Part shown: one piece after another, positions 10,296 to 18,527 of the stretch | How the letters are laid out: each line of letters begins with the position of its first letter | How positions within the stretch are numbered: position 1 is the first letter of the stretch | NCBI RefSeq assembly: GCF_003351405.1 | Contig: NZ_CP031240.1 | Span: forward strand, 868,001-932,000 | Origin: Haemophilus haemolyticus | GTDB taxonomy: Bacteria; Pseudomonadota; Gammaproteobacteria; Enterobacterales; Pasteurellaceae | Direction: 5' to 3' | Length of the DNA stretch: 64,000 bases | Program-made: the position numbers and the translations under genes | The notes under the pieces: generated by a model | What the model was told of the DNA's origin: nothing | The model's database searches: none | Seen by the model: the letters and a program-made list of their open reading frames with translations, nothing else

Positions 10296-10335
10296 AAGGT
10301 AGTTCAAACACAAATGTCAGTGCTACCTTTCCTTA
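10296..10335 (+). terminator. Possible hairpin terminator after kwaB
   Basis: AAGGTAG (10296-10302) and CTACCTT (10323-10329) form a short stem with a 20-base loop, followed by a mildly T-rich stretch. Weak, but it is the only terminator-like structure behind the pair. Confidence 0.35.
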
Positions 10336-10352
10336 TTTGCTTCCCCTATGAT

Positions 10353-10622
10353 GGTGCAAGCGTCCTCGCTTGTGCCTCTCAACTAAAAGTGCGGTCAAAA
10401 AATCCAACGGATTTTAAATATTAGTTCTGCCAACGGTTATGCGTAGAATTCACATGTTTTTATTAGACAGCACCAACGAGGATGCTGGCGCTATCTATCT
10501 TTATCAGCTCATCTCTGTTGGCGCACGCTTCCTAGCGTGTGCCTAATTTCACTAAAAAACACCTGAAAAACTGACCGCACTTTAATTTCCAAGGCACGCG
10601 TTAAGAAAGGCGCACCAACGTG
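10353..10622. repeat. Cluster of short palindromic interspersed repeats and uptake signals
   Basis: The roughly 395-base gap between kwaB and the ATPase gene holds no gene. Related imperfect palindromes occur at 10353-10376 (GTGCAAGCGTCCTCGCTTGTGC type), 10470-10491, 10520-10543 (GGCGCACGCTTCCTAGCGTG type) and 10592-10618. Three uptake signals lie between them (about 10388, 10573, 10638). The core is an inverted repeat around a CTAG or TCCT-type centre, reminiscent of REP-like elements in many Gram-negative genomes. No transposase is near them. Confidence 0.6.
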
Positions 10623-10669
10623 AGCATTAGTCACCAAAAGTGCGGTTAAAATTTCCAGCGTTTTTATAT

Positions 10670-11872
10670 TTACTGCAACAACCAATCCACCACATACATC
10701 ACTTCAATTCCCTCAATCTCCGTTTTTTCGTAATATTTCCCCGTAATTAAGATCTTCTTATAGTTATCTTTAATATGCAAAAGATTATCTGTTTCGTGGG
10801 TATTTTCAGGGATTTCAAAGGCGACTTGCACATACAAAATCTCATCGGCTTTTCGGGAGATAAAATCAATTTCTTTGCTGTCAAGTTTACCGACATCTAC
10901 GGTATAACCACGTCTGAGTAATTCAATAAAGACGATATTTTCTAGTCGATTGGCATAATTCGCGCCTTTTTTGCCGATAGCGTGTCGTCTTAACCCGTTA
11001 TCCACAATAAAATATTTGGCATTGGTTTTTAAATAACCTTTTCCGCGAATATCGTATTGTTTTGCTTTATAAAAAAGAAAGGCATTTTCTAACAGATCAA
11101 GATATTTGCTGATCGTGTGGTTTGAGGTGGGGACACGTTCGGACGTGAGCGTGTTGCTAATTTTGCTCGGATTCACCAACTGCCCTACATTATCCGCCAG
11201 AAAGAGAATCACGCTTTTAAGAATATGCGTGTCTTTCACGCCGGCTCGATGCGCAATGTCATTCAGCACGATGGAATCAAAAATACCTGATAAAATCGTT
11301 TCTTTTAAAGGTTCATCAGCAATGGCGACACTGGGGAAACCGCCGTATTTTTCGTATTCCGAATAGAGTTTATCCACCAATCTTGATTGGCTATCCACAT
11401 TTTTAGAACGTAAAAATTCTTTAAAAGAAAGCGGATAAATTTTGATTTCCACATATCGACCGCTTAACAGCGTCGCAAGCTCACCGGAAAGCAAGTTGGC
11501 ATTGGAACCCGTAATCACAATGTCAGTGTTAAAACTCACGCGAAGCGCATTGACAATTTTTTGCCAACCTTCCACAAACTGAATTTCATCAATCAACAAG
11601 TAGATTTTCTCTTGAGAGGACGGCATTTTTTCTTGAATAAGCTGTTGGAAGTCTTGAGCGTCTTTCACCCATTGATATTCAAAAGATTCAAAATTGAGAT
11701 AAAGAATATTTTCGGAAGCAATGCCTTGTTGTTGAAGGTAATCACGGTATTGCATGAGTAGCACTGATTTACCGGAACGACGAACACCAGAGATCACTTT
11801 GATAAAATCGGTATCTTTAAATTGAATCAGTTGCTGTAAATAATTTTCACGAGAGATCATAGTTTTACTCAT
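10670..11872 (-). CDS. AAA-type ATPase with DUF4143 domain
   Basis: 400 residues. The N-terminal AAA_14 ATPase domain has Walker A GVRRSGKSVLL (about residues 28-38), Walker B YLLIDEIQF and sensor region DIVITGSNANLLSG. The C-terminal half is a DUF4143 domain with a nuclease-like fold, including the segment TVDVGKLDSKEIDFISRKAD that resembles a restriction-type active site (E-I-D-F). These single-gene proteins are very common in bacteria but their role is not established; defence or regulation has been suggested. Two direct repeats sit right at the start codon and may be operators. An alternative Met four residues later exists. Confidence 0.85.
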   Translation of the reverse strand: MSKTMISRENYLQQLIQFKDTDFIKVISGVRRSGKSVLLMQYRDYLQQQGIASENILYLNFESFEYQWVKDAQDFQQLIQEKMPSSQEKIYLLIDEIQFVEGWQKIVNALRVSFNTDIVITGSNANLLSGELATLLSGRYVEIKIYPLSFKEFLRSKNVDSQSRLVDKLYSEYEKYGGFPSVAIADEPLKETILSGIFDSIVLNDIAHRAGVKDTHILKSVILFLADNVGQLVNPSKISNTLTSERVPTSNHTISKYLDLLENAFLFYKAKQYDIRGKGYLKTNAKYFIVDNGLRRHAIGKKGANYANRLENIVFIELLRRGYTVDVGKLDSKEIDFISRKADEILYVQVAFEIPENTHETDNLLHIKDNYKKILITGKYYEKTEIEGIEVMYVVDWLLQ

Positions 11873-11925
11873 TGGAAGTTAATTTCATATTTGTAAAAAG
11901 TGTACAAAAATTGGAAGTTAATTTC
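11872..11925 (-). promoter_or_regulatory. Two 15-bp direct repeats at the ATPase start, possible operator
   Basis: TTGGAAGTTAATTTC occurs at 11872-11886 and again at 11911-11925, 39 bases apart. Each copy is a partial palindrome (GGAAnTTAAnTTC). The first touches the start codon of the minus-strand ATPase gene, so a protein bound there would block its promoter or start region. Autoregulation is inference. Confidence 0.55.
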
Positions 11926-12062
11926 TATATTTTATTTTTTTATGTGTGTTTGGAATTACATTTCCAGTTTTTATTGCATTTTTTAGTCTCATTCCTATCC
12001 CTTGCACTATCCCCAATTTCCGCTATCATACGCGCTTTCTTATTTCTCGGAATTTTGTATTT

Positions 12063-12530
12063 ATGAATAAATTAAAGATGACGTTGTTTGTGGGAGCTCT
12101 TGTGAGTTTATTTGCTTGTACTACAACACATCAGCCGAAGAAGACGGTTAAATCTCGATTTTTAAAGAATAATATTAGCCAAGCTGAGTTAAATAATTCT
12201 GTTAATTACAAGCCATATCATTATCGTTGTAATAATAAAGAAACTGGGGGGATTTCTCATTTGACGACTTATTTCCCTCTGTCGCGTGAAAGCCGTATGA
12301 AAGATAACTTCGGGTTTTATTTTCAGTTAGATAATGGCAAGGCGGTGCCTTTTGATCATTCATATACGCTGACACTGAATGCGCGCGGTACAAAATTTGA
12401 AGTGGTTTATCGTTCGTATGATCCGATTCAAGGAAGTTATGTGGATTTAATCGCGCGATCTCAAAGTTCCATTTACTACAAGAATCAACAAGGCAAGCAA
12501 GTTCCTTGGTTGATTTGTAAGGGAGGTTGA
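12063..12530 (+). CDS. Small putative lipoprotein
   Basis: 155 residues with a lipoprotein signal: MNKLKMTLFVGALVSLFAC, Cys at position 19 within LFAC. The mature part shows no family I recognise; it is beta-rich with several aromatic residues and has a late Cys (WLICKGG), so a disulfide with another Cys (YRCNN) is possible. I chose the ATG at 12063 because translation from upstream in-frame Met codons would bury the signal. It stands alone, convergent with the ABC transporter cluster. Confidence 0.7.
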   Translation: MNKLKMTLFVGALVSLFACTTTHQPKKTVKSRFLKNNISQAELNNSVNYKPYHYRCNNKETGGISHLTTYFPLSRESRMKDNFGFYFQLDNGKAVPFDHSYTLTLNARGTKFEVVYRSYDPIQGSYVDLIARSQSSIYYKNQQGKQVPWLICKGG

Positions 12531-12564
12531 TTTTTCTCGAAAATAACTTTTACTTTCAGCAAAA

Positions 12565-12594
12565 TGAGAAATTGGAATTAGTTTTCCAATTTCT
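12565..12594. terminator. Bidirectional hairpin overlapping the end of the btuD-like gene
   Basis: GAGAAATTGGAA and TTCCAATTTCTC form a nearly perfect stem. The right arm lies within the last codons of the minus-strand ATPase gene (stop at 12578-12580). It separates convergent transcripts. Confidence 0.55.
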
Positions 12595-13315
12595 CTATCC
12601 CATAAATTTCTTTTCTTTCTACATCAAATTTCACGCTTATATCAAAGGCTTGTGCAAGATTCGCTGAATTTAGCACCGCTTGTGTTTTGCCTGTCGCAAT
12701 GATTTTCCCCTTGTCGAGCAAAATCACTTCATCACAGTATTTATATGCAAGAGATAAATGATGGATCGCTACAACGCAAGTATGCTGTGGCGTGAGCGAT
12801 TTTAATTGTTCCATCATATCTATTTGATAATAGGGATCGAGTGGTGCGATAGGTTCATCGGCAAGCAATAGCGGCGCATTTTTGATACAACAACGAGCGA
12901 GTTGCACTCGTGCTTTTTCTCCGCCTGATAGTTTCTGAAAGGATTTATTAAGCAAATGTGCAATCGAAAATTTTTGTGAAATCTCCGTGATTTTTGACCG
13001 CTCTTTTACTGAGGATAATGGTGAATTTAAGCCGAGAGCAATGACATCATAAACCGATAAATCCCAATGGATATTGGTATCTTGCGCTAGATAAGCGAGT
13101 TGCTGGCTTTTTGCAGTTGTACTCATTTTGCTTAATGGGCTGTTTCCAAAATAAATTTCACCTTTTGCAATAGGTAAAATTCCTGCGATCGTTTTGAGTA
13201 AAGTTGATTTACCCGCACCATTTGCGCCCATAATGCCGATAAGTTTTCCTTTAGGAAGCGTGCAGCTGATATTGTTTAAGCCATAAGGCTGAGAAAGGTT
13301 TTCGATTCTAATCAT
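12578..13315 (-). CDS. ABC transporter ATPase, BtuD/FecE type
   Basis: 245 residues. It contains Walker A GANGAGKST, signature LSGGEKARVQLA, Walker B LLLADEPIAPLD and the switch His in VVAIHHLSLAYKY, the layout of ATPases for B12, haem and iron chelates. I chose the ATG at 13315, whose first base is the last base of the upstream permease stop codon; the earlier in-frame Met at 13363 lies inside that gene. It powers the permease encoded just upstream. B12 is the favoured substrate because of the BtuB-like receptor and metH nearby, but iron chelates cannot be excluded. Confidence 0.85.
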   Translation of the reverse strand: MIRIENLSQPYGLNNISCTLPKGKLIGIMGANGAGKSTLLKTIAGILPIAKGEIYFGNSPLSKMSTTAKSQQLAYLAQDTNIHWDLSVYDVIALGLNSPLSSVKERSKITEISQKFSIAHLLNKSFQKLSGGEKARVQLARCCIKNAPLLLADEPIAPLDPYYQIDMMEQLKSLTPQHTCVVAIHHLSLAYKYCDEVILLDKGKIIATGKTQAVLNSANLAQAFDISVKFDVERKEIYGIEKLEN

Positions 13316-14292
13316 TATCTTGCCAACTTGCGTTGCTCCGTAATTAAAATCCAAATTAAGCAAGGTGCGCCAATGATTGCGATAAGCGTGCCAATATAAA
13401 TATGTGAGAAGATTGGAATATATTGCACGTAAAGATCCGCAATAAGTAGCAATAATGCGCCAAGTAATGCACTGGTAATGTAAAGTTGCGAAGGACGTTT
13501 TTTTAGCAGAAGGCGAGCAAAGTGCGGTGCGATTAAGCCAATAAAACCGATAGTGCCTGTTTGCGGAATCGTTGCACCCACTAATAATGCTACGCCAAAG
13601 GTTGTGACGAAAAAGCTACGTTTAGGATTCACGCCCATTGTGCTTGCGGTTTCTTCACCAAAAGTGAGCAAGTCAATATAGCGGCGTTCACGATATAAAC
13701 AGAACAATCCCAATAATACGATTGGAAATGAAATGAGTAGCGTGTCAAGTTTTGCCCACACAAGAGAGCCTTGTAGCCAGCGGTAGAGTTCAGCTAACGC
13801 CCACGGGCTTTCTGCATTCGAAAGTAGCAATGCAACGGAAGCAGAGAGCAACATATTGACGGCTAAACCACTTAAAATCATCGCCGTTGTACCATGATTT
13901 TTAGCGATCAAATAAACCAATAAAAAACTAGATAACGCTCCAGCTACACCGCCAATAAGCAACAGACTTAAGGGTACGGAAAAATAGTAAAGCAAAAAGA
14001 CACTGGTGGTGGTTGCACCGGCACTACTTCCCAATAATCCAGGACTTGCCAGTGGATTTTGGAATATCCCCTGCATTGCATTGCCCGCTAAAGCAAGACT
14101 TGCGCCAGTTAAAATAGCTAATCCGAGGCGCGGTAGGCGAATATCAAGCAATACAAGAGAGCGCATATCCGTGAGCACACCATCGGCATTTTTGAGATGA
14201 GCAAAATCGCCGAGCTGATGATAAATTGCAAACCCGCTAATCAACAGCAACGCTAAGAAAAGTGCGGTATTTAATTTGAGTGTCTTGGTCAA
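13315..14292 (-). CDS. FecCD-family permease, BtuC-like
   Basis: 325 residues with about ten membrane helices. Family motifs are visible: RLPRLGLAILTGASLALAGNAMQG, NPLASPGLLGSSAGA, and FIGLIAPHFARLL near the coupling helix. BtuC, FhuB and FecD proteins share these. It forms the inner-membrane channel for the substrate delivered by the binding protein encoded 27 bases upstream. It overlaps the ATPase gene by one base, so stoichiometric expression is likely. Confidence 0.88.
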   Translation of the reverse strand: MTKTLKLNTALFLALLLISGFAIYHQLGDFAHLKNADGVLTDMRSLVLLDIRLPRLGLAILTGASLALAGNAMQGIFQNPLASPGLLGSSAGATTTSVFLLYYFSVPLSLLLIGGVAGALSSFLLVYLIAKNHGTTAMILSGLAVNMLLSASVALLLSNAESPWALAELYRWLQGSLVWAKLDTLLISFPIVLLGLFCLYRERRYIDLLTFGEETASTMGVNPKRSFFVTTFGVALLVGATIPQTGTIGFIGLIAPHFARLLLKKRPSQLYITSALLGALLLLIADLYVQYIPIFSHIYIGTLIAIIGAPCLIWILITEQRKLAR

Positions 14293-14319
14293 TGATTAAT
14301 TTCCTATGTAATTCAAATG

Positions 14320-15105
14320 TCATTTTAACTGTTGATAAATCTTCTCTGCCCCTTGCCACACGCCGTGATCAAAGCAATAAGTATGTTTCATTGGAATACG
14401 AAAGTGCGGTCGATTTTTAAAAAGATTTTGCAAAAGCGGATGTTTAAGCAATTCCGCTTGTTCGTTATAACTTTGTTGGTCGCTGATTTCAATCAACACG
14501 TTGGGTTCACCTCGTAACACTTTTTCGAGAGAAAAATTTTGTGCCGTAAGCGGTATTTTTAGCGGGGTTAAGCCTAGCAAGTTAAGTAAAGTGGGATACT
14601 GTGGCGTATAAGTTTCTACAATACCGGTATCTGAAAGTATTAATGTGTCAGTGAGTGATAGATTGAGGCGAGAATCCTGTAATTTAAGTTTATCGATTAA
14701 AGATTTCGCATGCGTTTCGTTACCCGTAAGTTTGCCTAAGTGCAATATTAGCCCAAATAATTCTTCTGCCGTTTGTGGCGTGTCATTAATTGGTTCAATT
14801 TTTGCCCCGAGTTTTTTCAAATCTTCTACAAGTTGTGGATAAAAGGTTTCATTGATAAGAAACGTTTTATCGAGATAGGGCAATAATGCAGTGAGTTGTG
14901 GCTCAAGTGTTGGCTTATCCACATTGAGTTTATCCAACATCATCAATGGATTTTTAGAATAAGGCGACTGTGCGGCAATTTGCTCAGGACGCGCAATTTC
15001 CGACAAAAGACGATCGCTACAAAGCGTGAGCGAGACAAATTGCTCCGACGCATGCGAAGTCAAGGGCAAGAAAAGTGCGGTTAAAATCAAACGAGTTTTT
15101 TGCAT
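14320..15105 (-). CDS. Periplasmic substrate-binding protein, BtuF-like
   Basis: 261 residues with signal peptide MQKTRLILTALFLPLTSHAS. The two-lobe type III fold linked by a long helix is suggested by FVSLTLCSDRLLSEIARPEQIAA at the start and by the middle segment with repeated Leu (ELFGLILHLGKLTGNETHA). These are features of BtuF/FhuD proteins. It is the periplasmic carrier of the cluster. A likely terminator separates it from the upstream receptor gene, so its level may be lower. Substrate (cobalamin or related corrinoid) is inferred from context only. Confidence 0.8.
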   Translation of the reverse strand: MQKTRLILTALFLPLTSHASEQFVSLTLCSDRLLSEIARPEQIAAQSPYSKNPLMMLDKLNVDKPTLEPQLTALLPYLDKTFLINETFYPQLVEDLKKLGAKIEPINDTPQTAEELFGLILHLGKLTGNETHAKSLIDKLKLQDSRLNLSLTDTLILSDTGIVETYTPQYPTLLNLLGLTPLKIPLTAQNFSLEKVLRGEPNVLIEISDQQSYNEQAELLKHPLLQNLFKNRPHFRIPMKHTYCFDHGVWQGAEKIYQQLK

Positions 15106-15138
15106 ATAGATAATGATACGCTACGCCATCAAGAATGT

Positions 15139-15163
15139 AAAAAGGCGTGCTAAGCACGCCCTT
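15139..15163 (-). terminator. Hairpin between the btuB-like and btuF-like genes
   Basis: On the minus strand, GGGCGTGC-TTA-GCACGCC followed by TTTTTAC is a compact GC-rich stem with a T-run, 18-40 bases after the receptor stop codon. It may attenuate transcription into the binding-protein and permease genes. Confidence 0.7.
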
Positions 15164-15178
15164 ATAGGTGGGTAATAA

Positions 15179-17101
15179 TTAGAACGATCCTTTCAATCCA
15201 ACGTAAACATTACGTCCGTCTTGACCGTAGCCAAGTACATTTTCGTATTTTTTATTGAATACGTTGTTAAGGTTTGCATAAATCGTCAAACTATCCGCCA
15301 CTTTATAGTTCACGCCTAAGTTTGCCAAGGTGTAAGATGGCAATTTCACTTTATGCGTTGTGTAGGTCGGAGAATAGTAGGTATCCATGCGTTTGCCTGT
15401 GTAAGATACATTTACATCTGCACCTAATTTTTCAGTGATTTGGTATGCTACGCCCACGTTCGCCAAATGTTTTGGACGACGTGCTAATTCAGCACCTTTA
15501 CTGTCTCGGGTTTGAGTGTAGGTGTAGTTTGCATAAGTAGTTAATGTGTCGGTAATTTTGCCGTTATAAGCTACTTCAATGCCTTTAACTTTACTAATAC
15601 CTTCAAGGTTTATCGCTTGGCTTGCATAAGTAGTAAAGTTGATCACTTTGCTGCTAATTGCGTTTTTCACATTACGAGCGAAATAAGTTACATCAAAGCT
15701 GTGACGATCATCATTGGTTTCAAATAAGAAGCCAACATCGCCACCTAAACTTTTCTCAGGTTGTAAATTCGGGTTGCCGATATAGCGTGCGTTGTAACCG
15801 TAATATTCAGTGATCGTTGGGTTTTGAATAGCTGAACCAAAACTTGCGTGTGCTTTCACGTTATTGTGTAAACGGTAAGCTCCTGCGATACGGCCAGTCC
15901 ATGAGTTTTCGTATTCAGAGCTGTCAGTGTAACGGCCGCTAATATTTAAGCTGTGATCTGCATCGTGTAATAGACGATATTCAGTTGCTAAGCTTTTCTC
16001 AACAAGCTTCTTATTGCCAGCATTGTTGAAATAAGACGAGTTAAAATCTGTTTTTTGATAGTCAGTTAAGAAGCTTAAACCTTGTGTGAGAGTGCCTTCA
16101 CGATCAAAATTGACGTCTAATTGATAGTTTGCATTGAGTTTTTTCGCATCGTAAGCCGATGTGTATCCAACGGTATCACTGTCAGTTTTGATATGACTTA
16201 CACCCACTTTGTGTTTAAGCAATTCATCATCGTTACCCAAGAAACCACTTAATTTGAATAAGGTTTCACGTGTGCGGGTGTAGTGGCCTTTTTCATCCGT
16301 TGCGCTGTTATCAAAGTTAGCGGTTTGGCTGCTGTGAGAGGTTAATAAATCAAAACCTTTTTGGTTATCGTCATAGCCGAAACGAAGAGAAGCATTATCA
16401 CGGTGGAATTTGTCGCGTTCGGTTGAACCACCAGTACTCACTGCTGTGCCATCTTGCGCAGTGTAGTTAAAGCGGTTTTTGCTGAGTGCTGAAATGCCTT
16501 TGGTATGGTGGCTGTCACCGTGTAAAGCATAATAGAAACCGTTGTTTGAACCTGAAAGGGTTAATGAACCATCTACCGTACGATTAGAGCCTGTGCCAAA
16601 ATCGTAATCGACATTGAAGATTTTGCCTTTTTCTAGGCCTTTCTTCGTGGTGATATAAATTACACCACCCATGGCATCACTTCCCCAAAGGGCAGATTGT
16701 TCGCCACGTAATACTTCGATGCGGTCAATGTTACTTAATGCTAAGCCACCGAAATCAAAGCCATAACCAGAAACAGGATTCACTTTCACACCATCAATAA
16801 TGACTGCGGTGTGGTTTGCATCCGCACCACGTAAAAATACGTTGGTCAATGTGCCACGACCACCAGAGGCGCTCACAGCTAGGCTTGGCACAGTTTTTAA
16901 TACATCACTTACATAAGTCGCATTACGTACTGCAAAATCTTTTTCTGTTAATACGGTAACAGACGACGCTGTTTGGTGAAGGCTGATAGGGGTTGCGGAT
17001 GCTGAATACACATTGATCGGTTCAAGCTCGGTTTTGGTTTCAGCTTGTACAAAAGCCGATGCACTCAATAAAAGTGCGGTAGTAATTAAGTTAGTTTTCA
17101 T
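15179..17101 (-). CDS. TonB-dependent outer-membrane receptor, BtuB-like
   Basis: 640 residues with signal peptide ending at FVQA. TonB-box-like segment EPINVYSASATP, then a plug domain (SSVTVLTEKDF, FLRGADANHTAVIIDGVKVNP, IDRIEVLRGEQSALWGSDAMGGVIYITTKKG) and a 22-strand barrel ending in the expected aromatic residue (YVGLKGSF). The segment YGFDFGGLALSNIDRIEV and overall size resemble BtuB. I chose the ATG at 17101, after AAAAAGAGGAACC; an upstream Met at 17155 lacks a signal. No cobalamin riboswitch is visible in the 198-base gap to glyQ. It heads the uptake cluster and likely imports cobalamin. Confidence 0.85.
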   Translation of the reverse strand: MKTNLITTALLLSASAFVQAETKTELEPINVYSASATPISLHQTASSVTVLTEKDFAVRNATYVSDVLKTVPSLAVSASGGRGTLTNVFLRGADANHTAVIIDGVKVNPVSGYGFDFGGLALSNIDRIEVLRGEQSALWGSDAMGGVIYITTKKGLEKGKIFNVDYDFGTGSNRTVDGSLTLSGSNNGFYYALHGDSHHTKGISALSKNRFNYTAQDGTAVSTGGSTERDKFHRDNASLRFGYDDNQKGFDLLTSHSSQTANFDNSATDEKGHYTRTRETLFKLSGFLGNDDELLKHKVGVSHIKTDSDTVGYTSAYDAKKLNANYQLDVNFDREGTLTQGLSFLTDYQKTDFNSSYFNNAGNKKLVEKSLATEYRLLHDADHSLNISGRYTDSSEYENSWTGRIAGAYRLHNNVKAHASFGSAIQNPTITEYYGYNARYIGNPNLQPEKSLGGDVGFLFETNDDRHSFDVTYFARNVKNAISSKVINFTTYASQAINLEGISKVKGIEVAYNGKITDTLTTYANYTYTQTRDSKGAELARRPKHLANVGVAYQITEKLGADVNVSYTGKRMDTYYSPTYTTHKVKLPSYTLANLGVNYKVADSLTIYANLNNVFNKKYENVLGYGQDGRNVYVGLKGSF

Positions 17102-17299
17102 TAAGTTGGTTCCTCTTTTTAAAAAGTGCGCTATTTTGGCACAATAGAAATTCATTTCCTAGTTGAGAATTTTCATTTACTTTAAAAATTCTGTTCATTT
17201 TGTAAAAAAATTCGTTTTTTGACCGCACTTTTTCACCTTTATCCGCCTTGCGCTTTCAAGTATAATGCGGGCATTTTTAATCACATTAGATCAACGATT
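17102..17299. promoter_or_regulatory. Divergent promoter region between the btuB-like gene and glyQ
   Basis: 198 bases hold both promoters and one uptake signal (ACCGCACTT near 17222). GTATAATGC near 17260 is a plausible -10 for glyQ. There is room neither for a full cobalamin riboswitch nor any recognisable B12 box. Confidence 0.4.
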
Positions 17300-18208
17300 A
17301 TGAGCACAAAATTTAACGTAAAAACATTCCAGGGTATGATTTTAGCCTTGCAAGAATATTGGGCAAACCAAGGCTGCACCATTGTGCAACCTTTTGATAT
17401 GGAAGTGGGCGCAGGTACCTCTCACCCAATGACCGCATTACGCGCATTAGGTCCAGAGCCGATGGCATTTGCTTATGTGCAACCTTCACGCCGCCCGACA
17501 GATGGTCGATATGGCGAAAACCCAAACCGTTTACAACACTACTACCAGTTCCAAGTGGTGATCAAACCTTCTCCAGATAACATTCAAGAACTCTATTTAG
17601 GTTCCCTTGAAATGCTTGGTTTCGACCCGACCAAAAACGACATTCGTTTCGTAGAAGATAACTGGGAAAACCCAACCTTAGGTGCATGGGGCTTGGGCTG
17701 GGAAGTATGGCTAAACGGCATGGAAGTGACCCAGTTTACCTATTTCCAACAAGTGGGTGGCTTAGAATGTAAACCTGTAACGGGCGAAGTGACTTACGGT
17801 TTAGAGCGTTTGGCAATGTACATTCAAGGCGTCGATTCTGTGTATGACTTAGTTTGGTCTGACGGTCCATTAGGCAAAACCACTTATGGCGATGTTTTCC
17901 ATCAAAATGAAGTTGAGCAATCAACCTATAACTTTGAACACGCAAACACAGATTTCTTATTCTACTGCTTCGATCAATACGAAAAAGAAGCACAAGAGTT
18001 ATTAGCCTTAGAAAAACCGTTACCATTGCCAGCTTATGAGCGTATTTTGAAAGCAGCACACAGCTTTAACTTATTAGATGCGCGTAAAGCGATTTCAGTG
18101 ACCGAACGCCAACGCTATATTTTACGCATTCGTGCCTTAACTAAAGGCGTGGCAGAAGCGTACTATGCTAGCCGTGAAGCCTTAGGTTTCCCTGGTTGTA
18201 AAAAATAA
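17300..18208 (+). CDS. glyQ: Glycine--tRNA ligase alpha subunit
   Basis: 302 residues of the heterotetrameric alpha2beta2 glycyl-tRNA synthetase; this subunit holds the class II catalytic core and makes glycyl-adenylate. Strongly conserved stretches include [35 protein letters not shown] and [22 protein letters not shown] chose the ATG at 17300 giving [10 protein letters not shown], the usual start. The beta subunit glyS lies 3.5 kb downstream, split off by five genes, which differs from the adjacent arrangement in E. coli. Confidence 0.97.
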   Translation: MSTKFNVKTFQGMILALQEYWANQGCTIVQPFDMEVGAGTSHPMTALRALGPEPMAFAYVQPSRRPTDGRYGENPNRLQHYYQFQVVIKPSPDNIQELYLGSLEMLGFDPTKNDIRFVEDNWENPTLGAWGLGWEVWLNGMEVTQFTYFQQVGGLECKPVTGEVTYGLERLAMYIQGVDSVYDLVWSDGPLGKTTYGDVFHQNEVEQSTYNFEHANTDFLFYCFDQYEKEAQELLALEKPLPLPAYERILKAAHSFNLLDARKAISVTERQRYILRIRALTKGVAEAYYASREALGFPGCKK

Positions 18209-18227
18209 GGCTTAAACAAATTCACAA

Positions 18228-18253
18228 AAGTGCGGTGAAATTTGACCGCACTT
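18228..18253. terminator. Close inverted pair of uptake signals after glyQ
   Basis: AAAAGTGCGGT and ACCGCACTT face each other with a short loop (GAAATTTG). The stem can terminate glyQ transcripts, although the next gene's Shine-Dalgarno (CAGGAGAG) follows immediately, so partial read-through is likely. Confidence 0.5.
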
Positions 18254-18265
18254 CAGGAGAGCAAA

Positions 18266-18526
18266 ATGAGAAAACCAATTCTTTTTTATGCAGAAACATG
18301 CCCAGATACCGCACCATTTGTCGCGGAGTTGGATCGCTTAGGCGTGGATTACGATGAAGCAGAAATAATGACTTCATTACCTAATCTCAAACAATTCATT
18401 CGTTTACGCGATAGTAATGCAGAATTTAATAACTCGAAAGCAAATGGCTATTTAGGTATTCCTGCGTTGTTATTACTAAATGGCGATGTTGTTTTAGATG
18501 AATCCAAATTAAAAGAGATTTTCTAA
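18266..18526 (+). CDS. Small glutaredoxin-like protein
   Basis: 86 residues with a thioredoxin/glutaredoxin-type start: ILFYAETCPDTAPFVAELDRL. The active site has a single Cys (CPDT), so it is a monothiol variant. A cis-proline is suggested by GIPALLLLNGDVV. The ATG at 18266 follows AGGAGAG; the earlier in-frame Met at 18242 lies in the uptake-signal stem and is unlikely. It sits between glyQ and a lipoprotein gene whose GTG start begins one base after its stop. Function not known; reduction of a dithiol partner or glutathionylation is possible. Confidence 0.75.
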   Translation: MRKPILFYAETCPDTAPFVAELDRLGVDYDEAEIMTSLPNLKQFIRLRDSNAEFNNSKANGYLGIPALLLLNGDVVLDESKLKEIF

Positions 18527-18527
18527 A

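Noticed and set aside
10670-11872. DUF4143 ATPase as a third Kiwa component
   Set aside because: It is on the opposite strand, separated by repeats, and such ATPases are widespread without Kiwa.
17102-17299. Cobalamin riboswitch before the btuB-like gene
   Set aside because: No B12-box-like sequence is recognisable and the spacer is barely long enough with a divergent promoter inside.
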